Counted from the first letter of the stretch, positions 34,829 through 43,827 are shown. The stretch: 64,000 nucleotides of DNA from DATCKG01 sp036562385 (GCA_036562385.1 DATCKG010000054.1:1-64000); one strand, 5' to 3'. Notes: generated by a model not told the origin, from the letters alone. Made by a program: numbers and translations.

Positions 34829-35635
34829 GCTGTGCGTCCCCTGACACGAGCCCGCCTCAGGCGGTGTGTTCCGGAAAGGCCGGACCGGTCCATCCCCGTA
34901 CCCCACCTCTTCCAGGCACAGTCCCCGGGCTGGCAGCGTCCGGCCGGCCAGATCCCGGTTGCCCGTCGCCAGCGCCTCGCGAACCTGGTCCAGGGACCGC
35001 AGGCCGCTGCCCACCTCCACCAGCGTACCGGCGATGATGCGGACCATGTTGTACAGGAAGCCGTCGGCGGTCACATCCACCAGGATCAGCGGCTCCTGTA
35101 CCGTCACCTTGAGGTCGAAGATGGTCCGTACCGAGGTCTTGGCCGATCCGCCGGTGCTGCGGAAGGCGGCAAAGTCATGCCGGCCGACGAGCAGCGCCGC
35201 CGCCTCGGCCATGCGCTCCACGTCCACCGGGTAGCGCCAGTGGTAGGCGTACAGCCGGTACAGCGGCAGCGGAAACGGCCCGCACTGGATGGTGTACCGG
35301 TACCGCTTCCAGCGGGCCCAGAAGCGGGCGTGAAACCCCTCCGGCACCTCCTCGGCAGCCACCACGGCGATGTCGGGAGGCAAATGGCTGTTCAGCGCAT
35401 ACGGCCAGCGGTCCGTGGGGATCCGGCTGTCAGTGCGGAAGTGCACCACCTGACCCCGGGCGTGAACACCGGCATCGGTCCGGCCGGCAGCTCCGCCGAT
35501 CCGCAGATCCGGGTTCCCCGTCACCTTCCGGAGCGCCTCTTCCAGCTTCTCCTGAATCGTCACGCCGTTGGGCTGGCGCTGAAAGCCGGCGTAATGGGTT
35601 CCGTCATACTGCAGGGTCAGCTTGATCGTGCGCAT
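34811..35635 (-). CDS. truA: tRNA pseudouridine synthase A
   Basis: 274 residues. TruA modifies U38-40 of the anticodon stem. The catalytic aspartate is in GRTDAGVHARGQVVHF; KRYRYTIQ and TADGFLYNMVRIIAGTLVEVG are further family blocks. About 25 residues extend beyond the common end, and the coding region runs over the -35 of the rplM promoter. It follows ecfT by 25 bases, the standard Firmicute order. Confidence 0.95.
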   Translation of the reverse strand: MRTIKLTLQYDGTHYAGFQRQPNGVTIQEKLEEALRKVTGNPDLRIGGAAGRTDAGVHARGQVVHFRTDSRIPTDRWPYALNSHLPPDIAVVAAEEVPEGFHARFWARWKRYRYTIQCGPFPLPLYRLYAYHWRYPVDVERMAEAAALLVGRHDFAAFRSTGGSAKTSVRTIFDLKVTVQEPLILVDVTADGFLYNMVRIIAGTLVEVGSGLRSLDQVREALATGNRDLAGRTLPARGLCLEEVGYGDGPVRPFRNTPPEAGSCQGTHSLTVLP

Positions 35636-35660
35636 CCCATCATCCTTCCCCTGCCGCCTG

Positions 35661-36470
35661 TCACCCCAGGCCGGTGACCCGCAGGCCGATCACCGCCGCC
35701 ACCACCAGCGCCAGCAGGGCCAGGGTGATGTAATCGGCGGTCTGCATCCGCAGCTCCCGCAGCTTGGTCCGGCCCTTGCCGCCCCGGTATCCCCGGGCCT
35801 CCATGGCGGTGGCCAGTTCGTCCGCCCGGCGGAACGAGGCCACAAACAGGGGGACCATCACCGGGATCAGGCCCCGGGCCCGGTTCAGCAGGTTGCCCGA
35901 GTGAAAGTCGGCGCCCCGGGCGGCCTGGGCCCGCATGATGCGGTCTGCCTCCTCGGTGAGGGTCGGGATAAACCGCAGGGCGATGGTCATCATCAGCGCC
36001 AGTTCATGGGCCGGAACCCCCAGTGGTGTGAGGGGACGGAGGAGCTGTTCCAGCCCGTCGGTGAGCAAAATGGGCGACGTGGTGAGGGTCAGCAGCGAAG
36101 CCACCATCACCAGCAGCACCAACCGCACCGCCGCCACCGCCGACAGCCTCAGTCCTTCCCGGGTCACGGCCCAGCTGCCGATGGAAAATACCGGCTCACC
36201 GGGGGTGAGAAAGGCATTAAACAGGGTTGTGATGACGATCAGAAGCAGAATGGGCCTCAGGCCCCTCAGGATGAAGCGCAAGGGCACCTGAGACAGCAGC
36301 ACCGAAGCCACGCACGCGGCGGCCAGCACCGCATAACCCGGCCAGCCCTTGGGCAGGAAGATCGCAATACTGAAGATCAGGATGGCGATGATCTTGGTCC
36401 GGGGGTCCAGCCGGTGCACCACCGAGTCCCCCGGGTAATACTGGCCGATGGTCAGGGCCTGGAGGTTCAC
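35661..36470 (-). CDS. ecfT: Energy-coupling factor transporter transmembrane subunit EcfT
   Basis: 269 residues, about six membrane segments, with the RLDPRTKI block near the start and the coupling-helix ARG motif in MRAQAARGADFHSG that docks to the ATPases. Start GTG 36470 overlaps the ecfA2 stop by 4 bases. Together with EcfA1 and EcfA2 it forms the shared energising module for vitamin-binding S components; no S component is encoded here, so it must be a group II (shared) ECF module. Confidence 0.93.
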   Translation of the reverse strand: MNLQALTIGQYYPGDSVVHRLDPRTKIIAILIFSIAIFLPKGWPGYAVLAAACVASVLLSQVPLRFILRGLRPILLLIVITTLFNAFLTPGEPVFSIGSWAVTREGLRLSAVAAVRLVLLVMVASLLTLTTSPILLTDGLEQLLRPLTPLGVPAHELALMMTIALRFIPTLTEEADRIMRAQAARGADFHSGNLLNRARGLIPVMVPLFVASFRRADELATAMEARGYRGGKGRTKLRELRMQTADYITLALLALVVAAVIGLRVTGLG

Positions 36471-37327
36471 TTCCGGGTACCTCCCTTCCCGAGGGCTGCC
36501 AGGATGGCATCCACCGCCTGGTCCAGGGTCACGATCCCCTCGTCCAGCGGCCAGCCGCAGCGGCGCAGCCGGTCTGCCAGTTCCGCGGCCGCGGGCACCC
36601 CGAGCCCGATGGACTCCAGCTCCGCCTTCCGCCGGAACAGTTCCGAGGGCGAACCCTGCATGTAGACCTTCCCCCGGTGCATCACCACCACGTGGTCAGC
36701 CAGGGAGGCCACGTCATCCATGCTGTGGGAGACCAGGATCACCGTCATGCCGAGACCGGGGAAGGTCCGGATCAGCGAGAGAAGCTCCTCCCGTCCCCGG
36801 GGATCCAGACCCGCAGTAGGCTCGTCCAGAATGAGCACCCGTGGCTCCATGGCGAGCACCCCCGCCAGGGCCACCCGCCGGGCCTGCCCCCCGGACAGGC
36901 CAAAGGGGGAGCGGTCCTTCAGGGACGGATCCAGCCCCACCAGTTCCATGGCCCGCATCACCCGCCGGTCCACCTCCCGCGGGTCCAGGCGCAGGTTGCG
37001 GGGGCCGAAGGCGATGTCCTCGTAAATGGTCTCCCCGAAGAGCTGGTGCTCCGGATACTGAAAAACCAGCCCCACCTTCTGCCGGATTTGCTTCAGGTCA
37101 ACTCCCCGCTGCGCGATGTTGACCCCGTCAACCAACACCTCGCCGCTGGTGGGCTTCAGCAGGCCATTCATGTGCTGCACCAGGGTGGACTTGCCGGATC
37201 CGGTGGGCCCGATGATCCCCCAGAACTGGCCATCCGGGATCTCCAGGCTCACATCGTCCAGGGCCCGCCACTCAAAGGGCGTACCGGGCTGATAGACATA
37301 GCTTACGTGGCTGAGCGTAATTGGCAT
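36467..37327 (-). CDS. ecfA2: Energy-coupling factor ATPase EcfA2
   Basis: 286 residues. Walker A is GPTGSGKSTLVQ, the Q-loop lies in VGLVFQYPEHQLFG, the signature is LSGGQARRVALAG and Walker B is VLILDEPTAGLD. The C-terminal extension matches EcfA subunits. It overlaps ecfA1 by 25 bases and ecfT by 4, indicating tightly coupled translation of the module. Confidence 0.94.
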   Translation of the reverse strand: MPITLSHVSYVYQPGTPFEWRALDDVSLEIPDGQFWGIIGPTGSGKSTLVQHMNGLLKPTSGEVLVDGVNIAQRGVDLKQIRQKVGLVFQYPEHQLFGETIYEDIAFGPRNLRLDPREVDRRVMRAMELVGLDPSLKDRSPFGLSGGQARRVALAGVLAMEPRVLILDEPTAGLDPRGREELLSLIRTFPGLGMTVILVSHSMDDVASLADHVVVMHRGKVYMQGSPSELFRRKAELESIGLGVPAAAELADRLRRCGWPLDEGIVTLDQAVDAILAALGKGGTRK

Positions 37328-38160
37328 AGCGCCTCCACCAACTCATCCAAGGTCAGAATCCCCTTCGGCAGCGGAACGCCCGCGGCCCGGAGCCGGTCTG
37401 CCACGGCCACCGCGGGAGGCACATCGAGCCGGAGGGCCCGCAGTTTCTCAGCCTGCTGGAACACCTCCCGGGGCGGCCCCTCCATCTGGACGCGGCCGTT
37501 GGCCATCACCACCACCCGGTCCGCCAGCGCAGCCTCCTCCATGAAGTGGGTGATCCAGACCACCGCCATTCCCATCTCCCGGTTGAGGCGGCGGACCACC
37601 TCCACCACTTCGGCCCGGCCGGCGGGATCCAGCATGGCGGTAGGCTCATCCAGCACCAGGCACGCCGGGCGCATTGCCAGGGCGCCGGCGATGGCCACCC
37701 GCTGCTTCTGCCCGCCGCTCAGCAGGTGCGGCTCCCGGTGGCGCATGGCGGTCATGCCCACCGCGGCCAGCGCCTCTTCCACCCGCCGGCGGATCTCCTC
37801 CGGCGGCTGCCCCTGATTCTCCGGGCCGAAGGCCACGTCGTCCTCCACCAGCGCAGCCACGATCTGATTGTCCGGGTTCTGAAAAACCATGCCCACCCGG
37901 TCCCGAATCTTCCACAGGTTTCGCTCGTCCCGGGTGTCCATGCCGTCCACCAGCACCCGCCCCTCCCGAGGCAGAAGGAGGGCGTTGATGTGCCGGGCCA
38001 GGGTGGACTTGCCAGAGCCGTTCATCCCCAAGACGGCCACAAACTCTCCCCGGCGGACCTGAAGGTTGACGTGGTCCAGCGCCAGCGGCGCCTCCTGGCC
38101 GGGCGCCCCCGCCGTGTAGGAGAAGGAGAGTTCCTCTGCTGCGATAAAGACATCCTCCAT
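37303..38160 (-). CDS. ecfA1: Energy-coupling factor ATPase EcfA1
   Basis: 285 residues from ATG 38160 (GGGAGG lies 13 bases upstream; an earlier start at 38217 has no better site). Walker A GMNGSGKSTLAR, Q-loop VGMVFQNPDNQIVA, signature LLSGGQKQRVAIAG and Walker B CLVLDEPTAMLD are intact. The PDNQ form of the Q-loop distinguishes EcfA1 from EcfA2. First gene of the ECF module, separated from rplQ by a hairpin. Confidence 0.93.
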   Translation of the reverse strand: MEDVFIAAEELSFSYTAGAPGQEAPLALDHVNLQVRRGEFVAVLGMNGSGKSTLARHINALLLPREGRVLVDGMDTRDERNLWKIRDRVGMVFQNPDNQIVAALVEDDVAFGPENQGQPPEEIRRRVEEALAAVGMTAMRHREPHLLSGGQKQRVAIAGALAMRPACLVLDEPTAMLDPAGRAEVVEVVRRLNREMGMAVVWITHFMEEAALADRVVVMANGRVQMEGPPREVFQQAEKLRALRLDVPPAVAVADRLRAAGVPLPKGILTLDELVEALCQLRSAT

Positions 38161-38262
38161 ATGCGTGGCCACGCCTCCCGGCTCCGTGATCGTACCGAAC
38201 AGCAACGAGACCTGCACGGGGGCTCGGGGGCGGCGGAAGCCGTCCCGGGCAAACCCACAGCA

Positions 38263-38302
38263 AAGGGACGGAGAACCCGGAGGCCGGAGTTCACCGTCCC
38301 TT
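38263..38302 (-). terminator. Hairpin between rplQ and ecfA1
   Basis: AAGGGACGG and CCGTCCCTT arms with a second paired AAC/GTT step inside; on the minus strand followed by TGCTGTGGGTTTG. A terminator or partial attenuator that would lower ECF expression relative to ribosomal genes. Confidence 0.6.
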
Positions 38303-38319
38303 CCTCAGCCGGGCTGGCC

Positions 38320-38658
38320 TTACACCAGCTCCAGGATCGCCATGGGGGCAGCGTCGCCCCTCCGAACGCCCGTCTTGATCACCCGGGTGTAGCCGCCGTT
38401 GCGGTCAGCATACCGCGGCGCGATGCTATCGAACAGCTTCTTCACCACAGACTCATCGTAGATGAAGGCGAGAGCCTGGCGCCGGGCATGCAGATCGCCC
38501 CGCTTGGCGAGGGTGATGTAATGCTCGGCGATGCTCTGGACCTCCCGGGCCTTTGCCTCGGTCGTCTCAATCCGCTCCTTATCGAACAGGGCGGTTACCA
38601 GGGACCGGAACAGGGCCTTGCGGGCCGAACTGTCGCGGCCAAGCTTCTGGTAGCCCAT
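38320..38658 (-). CDS. rplQ: 50S ribosomal protein L17
   Basis: 112 residues, normal length for bacterial L17. MGYQKLGRDSSARKALFRSL at the start and the RRGDAAPMAILELV end are characteristic. It lies 65 bases after rpoA as the last ribosomal gene of the alpha cluster, followed by a hairpin before the ECF genes. Confidence 0.97.
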   Translation of the reverse strand: MGYQKLGRDSSARKALFRSLVTALFDKERIETTEAKAREVQSIAEHYITLAKRGDLHARRQALAFIYDESVVKKLFDSIAPRYADRNGGYTRVIKTGVRRGDAAPMAILELV

Positions 38659-38723
38659 GTGTACTCACCCCTATCGTGGGTAGGTAGAGTAGATGCGTAG
38701 CCTCAGCTACGACGCCGGCCTGC

Positions 38724-39671
38724 TCAGTCCTCGGACTTCCGCAGGCTCAGGCCGATAGCCGCCAGCTTTTGCTTGACTTCCTCCAGCGACTTCTTTCCGA
38801 GGTTCCGGACCTTGATCATCTCTTCATCCGTCTTGGAGACGAGTTCGGCCACCGTGTTGATACCGGCCCGCTTCAGGCAGTTATAGGAGCGCACCGACAG
38901 ATCCAGCTCTTCAATGGTCATCTCCATCAGCTTGTTGCGGCTGTCGTCTTCCTTCTCCTGCATGACCTCGATGCTGTCTGCATCCTCGGTCAGCGAGATG
39001 AACAGCTCCAGATGCTCCTTGAGGATCTTGGCCGCCCACGAGCACGCCTCATCGGGCCGGATGGTGCCGTTGGTCCAGACCTCGAGGGTCAGTCGGTCGT
39101 AGTTGGTCCGGTTGCCCACACGGGTATGCTCGACGGTGTAGTTGACCCGCCGAATGGGACTGAAGATCGAGTCCACCGGGATGACACCGATAGGCATATC
39201 CGGCGTCTTGTTCTGCTCTGCGGGTACATAGCCCCGTCCCTTGGCCACGGTAATCTCTGCCACCAGCCGGCCGCCCTTATCCAGGGTCGCGATGTGCAGA
39301 TCCGGGTTGAGGATCTCCACATCGGGGTCCGTAATCAGATCGCCGGCCTTGACCTCCCCTTCCCCTTCGGCATCGATGCGGATGATCTTGGGCTCATCGC
39401 TATGTACCTTCAGGGAAAGCTGCTTGAGATTGAGGATGATGTCGGTGACGTCCTCCACGACGCCGGGCACAGTGGAAAACTCATGCAGAACGCCGTCGAT
39501 CTTTACGGACGTGACTGCCGCACCCGGCAGGGATGACAGCAGGATGCGGCGCAGCGAGTTACCAAGGGTAATGCCGTAGCCGCGCTCGAGGGGTTCCACC
39601 ACCAACTTTCCGTAGGTGTTGTCCTCGGACAGCTCGACGCATTCAATCTTGGGCTTTTCCATTCCGATCAT
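38724..39671 (-). CDS. rpoA: RNA polymerase alpha subunit
   Basis: 315 residues from ATG 39671, 10 bases behind GGGGGT; this start gives MIGMEKPKIECVEL, in line with the Bacillus protein, whereas a TTG at 39689 would add six residues. The N-terminal dimerisation domain shows EPLERGYGITLGNSLRRILL and the C-terminal domain SYNCLKRAGINTVAEL and VRNLGKKSLEEV, which contact UP elements and activators. Confidence 0.97.
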   Translation of the reverse strand: MIGMEKPKIECVELSEDNTYGKLVVEPLERGYGITLGNSLRRILLSSLPGAAVTSVKIDGVLHEFSTVPGVVEDVTDIILNLKQLSLKVHSDEPKIIRIDAEGEGEVKAGDLITDPDVEILNPDLHIATLDKGGRLVAEITVAKGRGYVPAEQNKTPDMPIGVIPVDSIFSPIRRVNYTVEHTRVGNRTNYDRLTLEVWTNGTIRPDEACSWAAKILKEHLELFISLTEDADSIEVMQEKEDDSRNKLMEMTIEELDLSVRSYNCLKRAGINTVAELVSKTDEEMIKVRNLGKKSLEEVKQKLAAIGLSLRKSED

Positions 39672-39803
39672 ATCTCGAAATACCCCCAATTCCCTGTCTC
39701 GCTAAAGAGAGCGCCCAACGCCGCGATCATGCCCTCGCCCCTGAAATTGGTGCCGGGTTCGGCATGTTTCCGGCAATCGATGGCAGTATGCTGCGCCACA
39801 GGG

Positions 39804-40427
39804 TTACCGTGAGTAGAGCTCGACGATGAGCTGCTCCTGGACAGGGGCATCAATCTCGTCCCGGGTGGGCAGGCGGAGCACCGTACCCCGCAGGTTCTCG
39901 TAATCCACGCTGAGGTAGGCGGGAACCGCACGGGTACGGTTGGCCACCACTTCCCTGATCCGCTTGTGATCCCGCGAGCCTTCCCGTACGGCAATCACGT
40001 CGCCCTCCCGGACGAGATAGGAAGGAATGTTGACCTTTCGGCCGTTGACCTCGATATGAGAATGCTTCACGATCTGCCGGGCCTCCGCACGGCTGGCCGC
40101 GAAGCCCATCCGGTAGACGATGTTATCCAAACGACGCTCCAGCAGCTGGAGCAGGATCTCGCCAGTGACACCCCGCTTGCGGGCTGCCTTCTCAAAGTAC
40201 CGCCGGAACTGCCGCTCCTGTACTCCATAGAAACGGCGAGCCTTCTGCTTCTCCCGGAGCTGAAGGCCGTATTCCGACATCTTCCGCCGCACAGCGCCGT
40301 GCTGGCCGGGCGGAGTCCCCCGCTTGACCAGGGGGCACTTGTCGGAGTAGCACTTGTCTCCCTTCAGATACAGCTTCACGCCTTCCCGGCGGCAAAGCCG
40401 GCAAACCGGTCCGGTATAACGCGACAT
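39804..40427 (-). CDS. rpsD: 30S ribosomal protein S4, zinc-binding form
   Basis: 207 residues. The N-terminus retains CRLC and CYSDKC (Cys9, Cys12, Cys26, Cys31), the zinc-binding form of S4 that some bacteria have lost. The S4 RNA-binding domain reads RLDNIVYRMGFAASRAEARQ and HIEVNGRKVNIPSYLV. The 130-base gap to rpoA holds a TGCCGG/CCGGCA hairpin. Confidence 0.97.
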   Translation of the reverse strand: MSRYTGPVCRLCRREGVKLYLKGDKCYSDKCPLVKRGTPPGQHGAVRRKMSEYGLQLREKQKARRFYGVQERQFRRYFEKAARKRGVTGEILLQLLERRLDNIVYRMGFAASRAEARQIVKHSHIEVNGRKVNIPSYLVREGDVIAVREGSRDHKRIREVVANRTRAVPAYLSVDYENLRGTVLRLPTRDEIDAPVQEQLIVELYSR

Positions 40428-40450
40428 TTGTTACTGCTCCCCTCCTCTTC

Positions 40451-40840
40451 TTATACCCGGCGCCGCTTCGGCGGGCGGCATCCGTTGTGCGGGATGGGGG
40501 TCACGTCCTTGATGGTGGTGACCTCAAGACCGGCAGCCTGCAGCTGGCGAATCGCAGCCTCCCGGCCGGCACCCGGGCCCTTTACACGGACCTCCACCTC
40601 ACGCATGCCGTGTTCCATGGCGGCCTTGGCCGCGGCCTCAGCAGCCATCTGAGCCGCAAAGGGAGTCGACTTCCGGGAGCCCTTGAAACCCTGGGAACCG
40701 GCTGTCGCCCAGGCGATGGTGTTGCCGCTCATATCGGTGATGGTAACGATTGTATTGTTAAACGTGGAACGGATATGGGCAACGCCTTTGTCGACGTTCT
40801 TCCGCTCCCTGCGCTTGACGCGTACAGCCCGCTTCGCCAT
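40451..40840 (-). CDS. rpsK: 30S ribosomal protein S11
   Basis: 129 residues. GVAHIRSTFNNTIVTITD near the start and the RPPKRRRV end with TPIPHNGC are characteristic. It starts 16 bases after rpsM and precedes rpsD, the conserved alpha-operon order. Confidence 0.97.
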   Translation of the reverse strand: MAKRAVRVKRRERKNVDKGVAHIRSTFNNTIVTITDMSGNTIAWATAGSQGFKGSRKSTPFAAQMAAEAAAKAAMEHGMREVEVRVKGPGAGREAAIRQLQAAGLEVTTIKDVTPIPHNGCRPPKRRRV

Positions 40841-40856
40841 TCAGACGTGCCCCTCC

Positions 40857-41237
40857 TTACTTCTTGGCTGCCTTCTTCTTGCCCGCAACGGTCCGCCGCG
40901 GACCCTTCCGGGTGCGGGCATTGGTCTTGGTACGCTGGCCCCGGACCGGCAGACCCCGGCGATGCCGCAGACCGCGATAACAGCCGATTTCAATCAGCCG
41001 CTTGATGTTGAGCTGAACCTCCCGCTGGAGGTCGCCTTCCACCTTGTACTCCCGGTCGATGATCTCACGCAGACGAGCAATCTCATCTTCGGTGAGGTCG
41101 CGCACGCGGGTATCCGGATTGATGCCGGTCTTCTTCAGAATCTCGCGCGAAAGGGACCAGCCGATGCCGTAAATATACGGCAAAGCAGCCTCTATACGCT
41201 TGTCACGGGGCAGGTCGACACCTGCGATACGTGCCAT
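40857..41237 (-). CDS. rpsM: 30S ribosomal protein S13
   Basis: 126 residues. MARIAGVDLPRDKRIEAAL starts it; the tail TNARTRKGPRRTVAGKKKA contacts P-site tRNA. The RHRRGLPVRGQRT block is typical. An unusually long 266-base gap separates it from rpmJ upstream. Confidence 0.97.
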   Translation of the reverse strand: MARIAGVDLPRDKRIEAALPYIYGIGWSLSREILKKTGINPDTRVRDLTEDEIARLREIIDREYKVEGDLQREVQLNIKRLIEIGCYRGLRHRRGLPVRGQRTKTNARTRKGPRRTVAGKKKAAKK

Positions 41238-41503
41238 GCCTCAGTAATACCCTCCTCACAGGCGCTTCCAGAGTCAAAAGTGGCAGTCGCACGACCCGTC
41301 CCGCCCGCGGTGTCGAGGAAAAGTTGCCGAGGGAAGAGGGGCCTCTGACAACTCAGCCGCGTTCCTGTCCACCGAGTACGGGTTCCAGCGACGGTTTTTG
41401 CACGCCTCCCGGCAGTGTCCGCCGCCTCGAGCCCATGCAGGAAAGCCGGTACTCCCCACGGAGAAAGGAGGCCGGCGGAAAATCGCTTCACATTTTGGTA
41501 AAC

Positions 41504-41617
41504 CTAGCCCTGCCGCTGCTTGTGCTTGGGGTTTTCGCAAATGACCCGCACAGTGCCGTGCCGCTTGATGACCTTGCACTTTTCGCACATGGGCTTGACA
41601 GACGGCCGAACCTTCAT
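41504..41617 (-). CDS. rpmJ: 50S ribosomal protein L36, zinc form
   Basis: 37 residues: MKVRPSVKPMCEKC, then KVIKRHGTVRVICENPKHK. Cys11, Cys14, Cys27 and His32 form the zinc ribbon of the C+ type. GGGCGG precedes the ATG. It lies between infA and rpsM as in other Firmicutes. Confidence 0.96.
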   Translation of the reverse strand: MKVRPSVKPMCEKCKVIKRHGTVRVICENPKHKQRQG

Positions 41618-41781
41618 GATCCGCCCTCCTCTCCACGCGCCCGCGACCGCTTATGGACACGGGACGTCTTCTGAGTCGTGCTGTATGGTAAAAGGCACGA
41701 AAGGGCAAACAGACCACCTAGCGTCCGGAAATCCGGCCGCCTGCCATCGCAGAGTGGTCCGTTCACCGACCGCTCCTGGGA

Positions 41782-42000
41782 TTACTTGAAACGGTAGACG
41801 ATGCGACCCCTCGTGAGGTCGTAGGGCGAAAGCTCCACGGTCACACGGTCGCCCGGCAGAATCCGGATGAAGTTCATGCGAATTTTCCCGGAGACGTGGG
41901 CCAGGACCTTGTGACCGTTGGCCAACTCCACCCGAAACATGGCGTTGGGCAGAGGCTCGATCACCTTGCCTTCGACCTCAATCACGTCTTCCTTGGGCAT
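41782..42000 (-). CDS. infA: Translation initiation factor IF-1
   Basis: 72 residues, the standard length, with the OB-fold pattern VIEVEGKVIEPLPNAMFRVE and GRIVYRFK at the end. IF-1 occupies the A site during initiation. It follows the KOW-protein gene by 9 bases and precedes rpmJ by 164 bases. Confidence 0.98.
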   Translation of the reverse strand: MPKEDVIEVEGKVIEPLPNAMFRVELANGHKVLAHVSGKIRMNFIRILPGDRVTVELSPYDLTRGRIVYRFK

Positions 42001-42009
42001 ACGTCCGAC

Positions 42010-42300
42010 CTATCCCTCCTTCTCTGCTTGGGATTGCCAGGCTTCCAGCGCCTTCATGACCTCTTCATCGGAGACCCTGTCGCCTCGCTCAAGCCGGAGA
42101 GCTAGATCTCCCTCTACCCAGCCGAGCACCTCCAGGTGCCGCCGGTTCTTCGGCTTCGGCCGGCTCACAGGCCGCCGGCGGCCGTTGGCGACCGCTACTC
42201 GCCGTTCGTCCACCTGTCGCAGGACGACGTAATACGTCCCCTGATCGCGTCCAGCCAGGGAACGGACGATAGTTCCTGGCTTTATACCAGGTTGGTCCAC
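42010..42300 (-). CDS. KOW-domain RNA-binding protein
   Basis: 96 residues from GTG 42300 behind GGAGGTG. The N-terminal KOW segment (KPGTIVRSLAGRDQGTYYVV) resembles the L14e/L24 fold, and a basic RRRPVSRPKPKNRRH stretch suits RNA binding. Genes of this type lie between map and infA in several clostridia-like Firmicutes; a ribosome-associated role is likely but undefined. A good promoter just upstream makes it the head of an internal transcription unit. Confidence 0.85.
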   Translation of the reverse strand: MDQPGIKPGTIVRSLAGRDQGTYYVVLRQVDERRVAVANGRRRPVSRPKPKNRRHLEVLGWVEGDLALRLERGDRVSDEEVMKALEAWQSQAEKEG

Positions 42301-42357
42301 CCAGGCGCACCTCCGCCGGCAAGATTACGTGTGTCCGCACCAATGCTCAATAGCTTT

Positions 42358-42385
42358 ATTATACCACAACATCGGATCCGTTAAA
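42358..42385 (-). promoter_or_regulatory. Internal promoter for KOW-infA-rpmJ and the alpha genes
   Basis: On the minus strand TTTAAC (42380-42385), 16 bp, TATAAT (42358-42363), with TGG directly before the -10 (extended -10). It starts 3 bases after the map stop codon. Confidence 0.75.
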
Positions 42386-42387
42386 CC

Positions 42388-43134
42388 TCAGGGTTTGGTG
42401 AGAATGACCGGTCCATCCTCTGTGATGGCAACGGTGTGTTCGAAGTGGGCCGAGTACTTGCCGTCAGCGGTCACCACCGTCCACTGGTTGGGCAGGGTCC
42501 GCACCTTCCAGGTTCCGGCGTTGACCATCGGTTCGATGGCCAGGACCATCCCCGGACGCAGCACCAGCCCGGTGCCCGGGGAGCCGTAATTGGGGACCTG
42601 CGGATCCTCGTGCATCCTGGTGCCCACCCCATGGCCCACGAAGTCCCTGACCACGCTGAAGCCATGGGATTCGACGTAGGACTGCACCGCATGGCCAATG
42701 TCCCCTAGCCGCCTGCCAGGATAGCACTGTTCGATACCCTTTTCAAGGGCGGTCCGCGTCACCTCCAGCAGCCGCCGAACCTCCGGATCCACCTCGCCCA
42801 CCGGATGGGTGTAAGCGGAGTCACCCACGTAACCCTTGTAGGTAACGCCGATGTCGATGGAGATGATATCCCCTTCCCGAAGCTTGCGCTTGCCGGGGAT
42901 GCCGTGGACGACCTCTTCGTTCACTGAGGCGCAGATCGATGCCGGGAAGCCTTGATAGCCCTTAAATGTCGGAATGGCACCGGCCTTGCGAATGAGCGAC
43001 TCCGCCAGGGCGTCCAGCTCTTCGGTGGTGACCCCCGGCGCCACCGCCTTCGCGAGCTCCTGGTGCACATTCCAGACAATGCGGCCGGCTTCCTTCATGA
43101 TCTCGATCTCCCGGGGAGACTTGAGAATGATCAT
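42388..43134 (-). CDS. map: Methionine aminopeptidase, type I
   Basis: 248 residues. Removes the initiator methionine from nascent proteins. Metal ligands are visible in ISIDIGVTYKGYVGDSAYT (two aspartates), GHGVGTRMHEDP (His), the EPMVN glutamate and EHTVAITEDGP. It begins 1 base after the adk stop codon, so the two are co-translated. Confidence 0.97.
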   Translation of the reverse strand: MIILKSPREIEIMKEAGRIVWNVHQELAKAVAPGVTTEELDALAESLIRKAGAIPTFKGYQGFPASICASVNEEVVHGIPGKRKLREGDIISIDIGVTYKGYVGDSAYTHPVGEVDPEVRRLLEVTRTALEKGIEQCYPGRRLGDIGHAVQSYVESHGFSVVRDFVGHGVGTRMHEDPQVPNYGSPGTGLVLRPGMVLAIEPMVNAGTWKVRTLPNQWTVVTADGKYSAHFEHTVAITEDGPVILTKP

Positions 43135-43135
43135 T

Positions 43136-43783
43136 TCAGCCGTTCGTCACCGCTCTCTTGATGGCCGCTGTGACGGCCTCCAGGGGCTGGTCGCCGTTGA
43201 CGGAGCGCAGCAGGCCCCGCTTCCGGTAATACTCCAGCACCGGAGCCGTCTTGGTGTGATACTCCTGTAGCCGCACACGCACCTTTTCGGCGGTGTCGTC
43301 ACTCCGCTGGTAAAGCTCACCGCCGCACTTGCTGCATACACCCTCTGTCTCCGGGGGATTGAAGCGCACATGGAACGTGGCGCCACACCGGCGGCAGACC
43401 CGCCGTCCCTCGGCCCGTTCCACCAGCAGGGCGTCCGGAACCTCGATGTTGATCACCCCGTCCAGCGGGAGATCCAGTTCCTGCAGCATCGCGTCCAGCG
43501 CCGCTGCCTGCTCCGAGGTGCGGGGATATCCGTCCAGAAGGAAGCCCCGACGGCAGTCCGGCTGGGCCAGACGCTCCTTGACCATCTGGTTGGTCACGTC
43601 GTCCGGCACGTACTTGCCCGCGTCCACATACTCCTTGGCCAGCTTCCCCAGGGGAGTGCCCTGGCTCATGTGAGCCCGGAAGATGTCGCCGGTGGAGATG
43701 TGCGGGATCTGCTCCTGCTCCGCCAGCAGTGCCGCCTGGGTTCCCTTGCCGGCGCCGGGAGGTCCCATGAGGATAATATGCAT
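43136..43783 (-). CDS. adk: Adenylate kinase, zinc-binding type
   Basis: 215 residues. P-loop GPPGAGKGTQAA at the start; the LID domain carries CRRC and CSKC, a structural zinc site usual in Gram-positive and thermophilic forms. LDGYPRTSEQAAALD is the AMP-side block. It sits between secY and map, as in most Firmicutes; a hairpin separates it from secY. Confidence 0.97.
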   Translation of the reverse strand: MHIILMGPPGAGKGTQAALLAEQEQIPHISTGDIFRAHMSQGTPLGKLAKEYVDAGKYVPDDVTNQMVKERLAQPDCRRGFLLDGYPRTSEQAAALDAMLQELDLPLDGVINIEVPDALLVERAEGRRVCRRCGATFHVRFNPPETEGVCSKCGGELYQRSDDTAEKVRVRLQEYHTKTAPVLEYYRKRGLLRSVNGDQPLEAVTAAIKRAVTNG

Positions 43784-43827
43784 CCTTCAACCCCCTTTCC
43801 AATGCAATCCAGTCCGGGCCATTCCGG

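Noticed and set aside
41192..41491. 99-codon GTG frame between rpmJ and rpsM
   Set aside because: It overlaps the start of rpsM, has no Shine-Dalgarno and no recognisable domain.
41274..41717. 147-codon frame covering rpmJ
   Set aside because: It reads rpmJ in the wrong frame; L36 itself is intact in the correct frame at 41504-41617.
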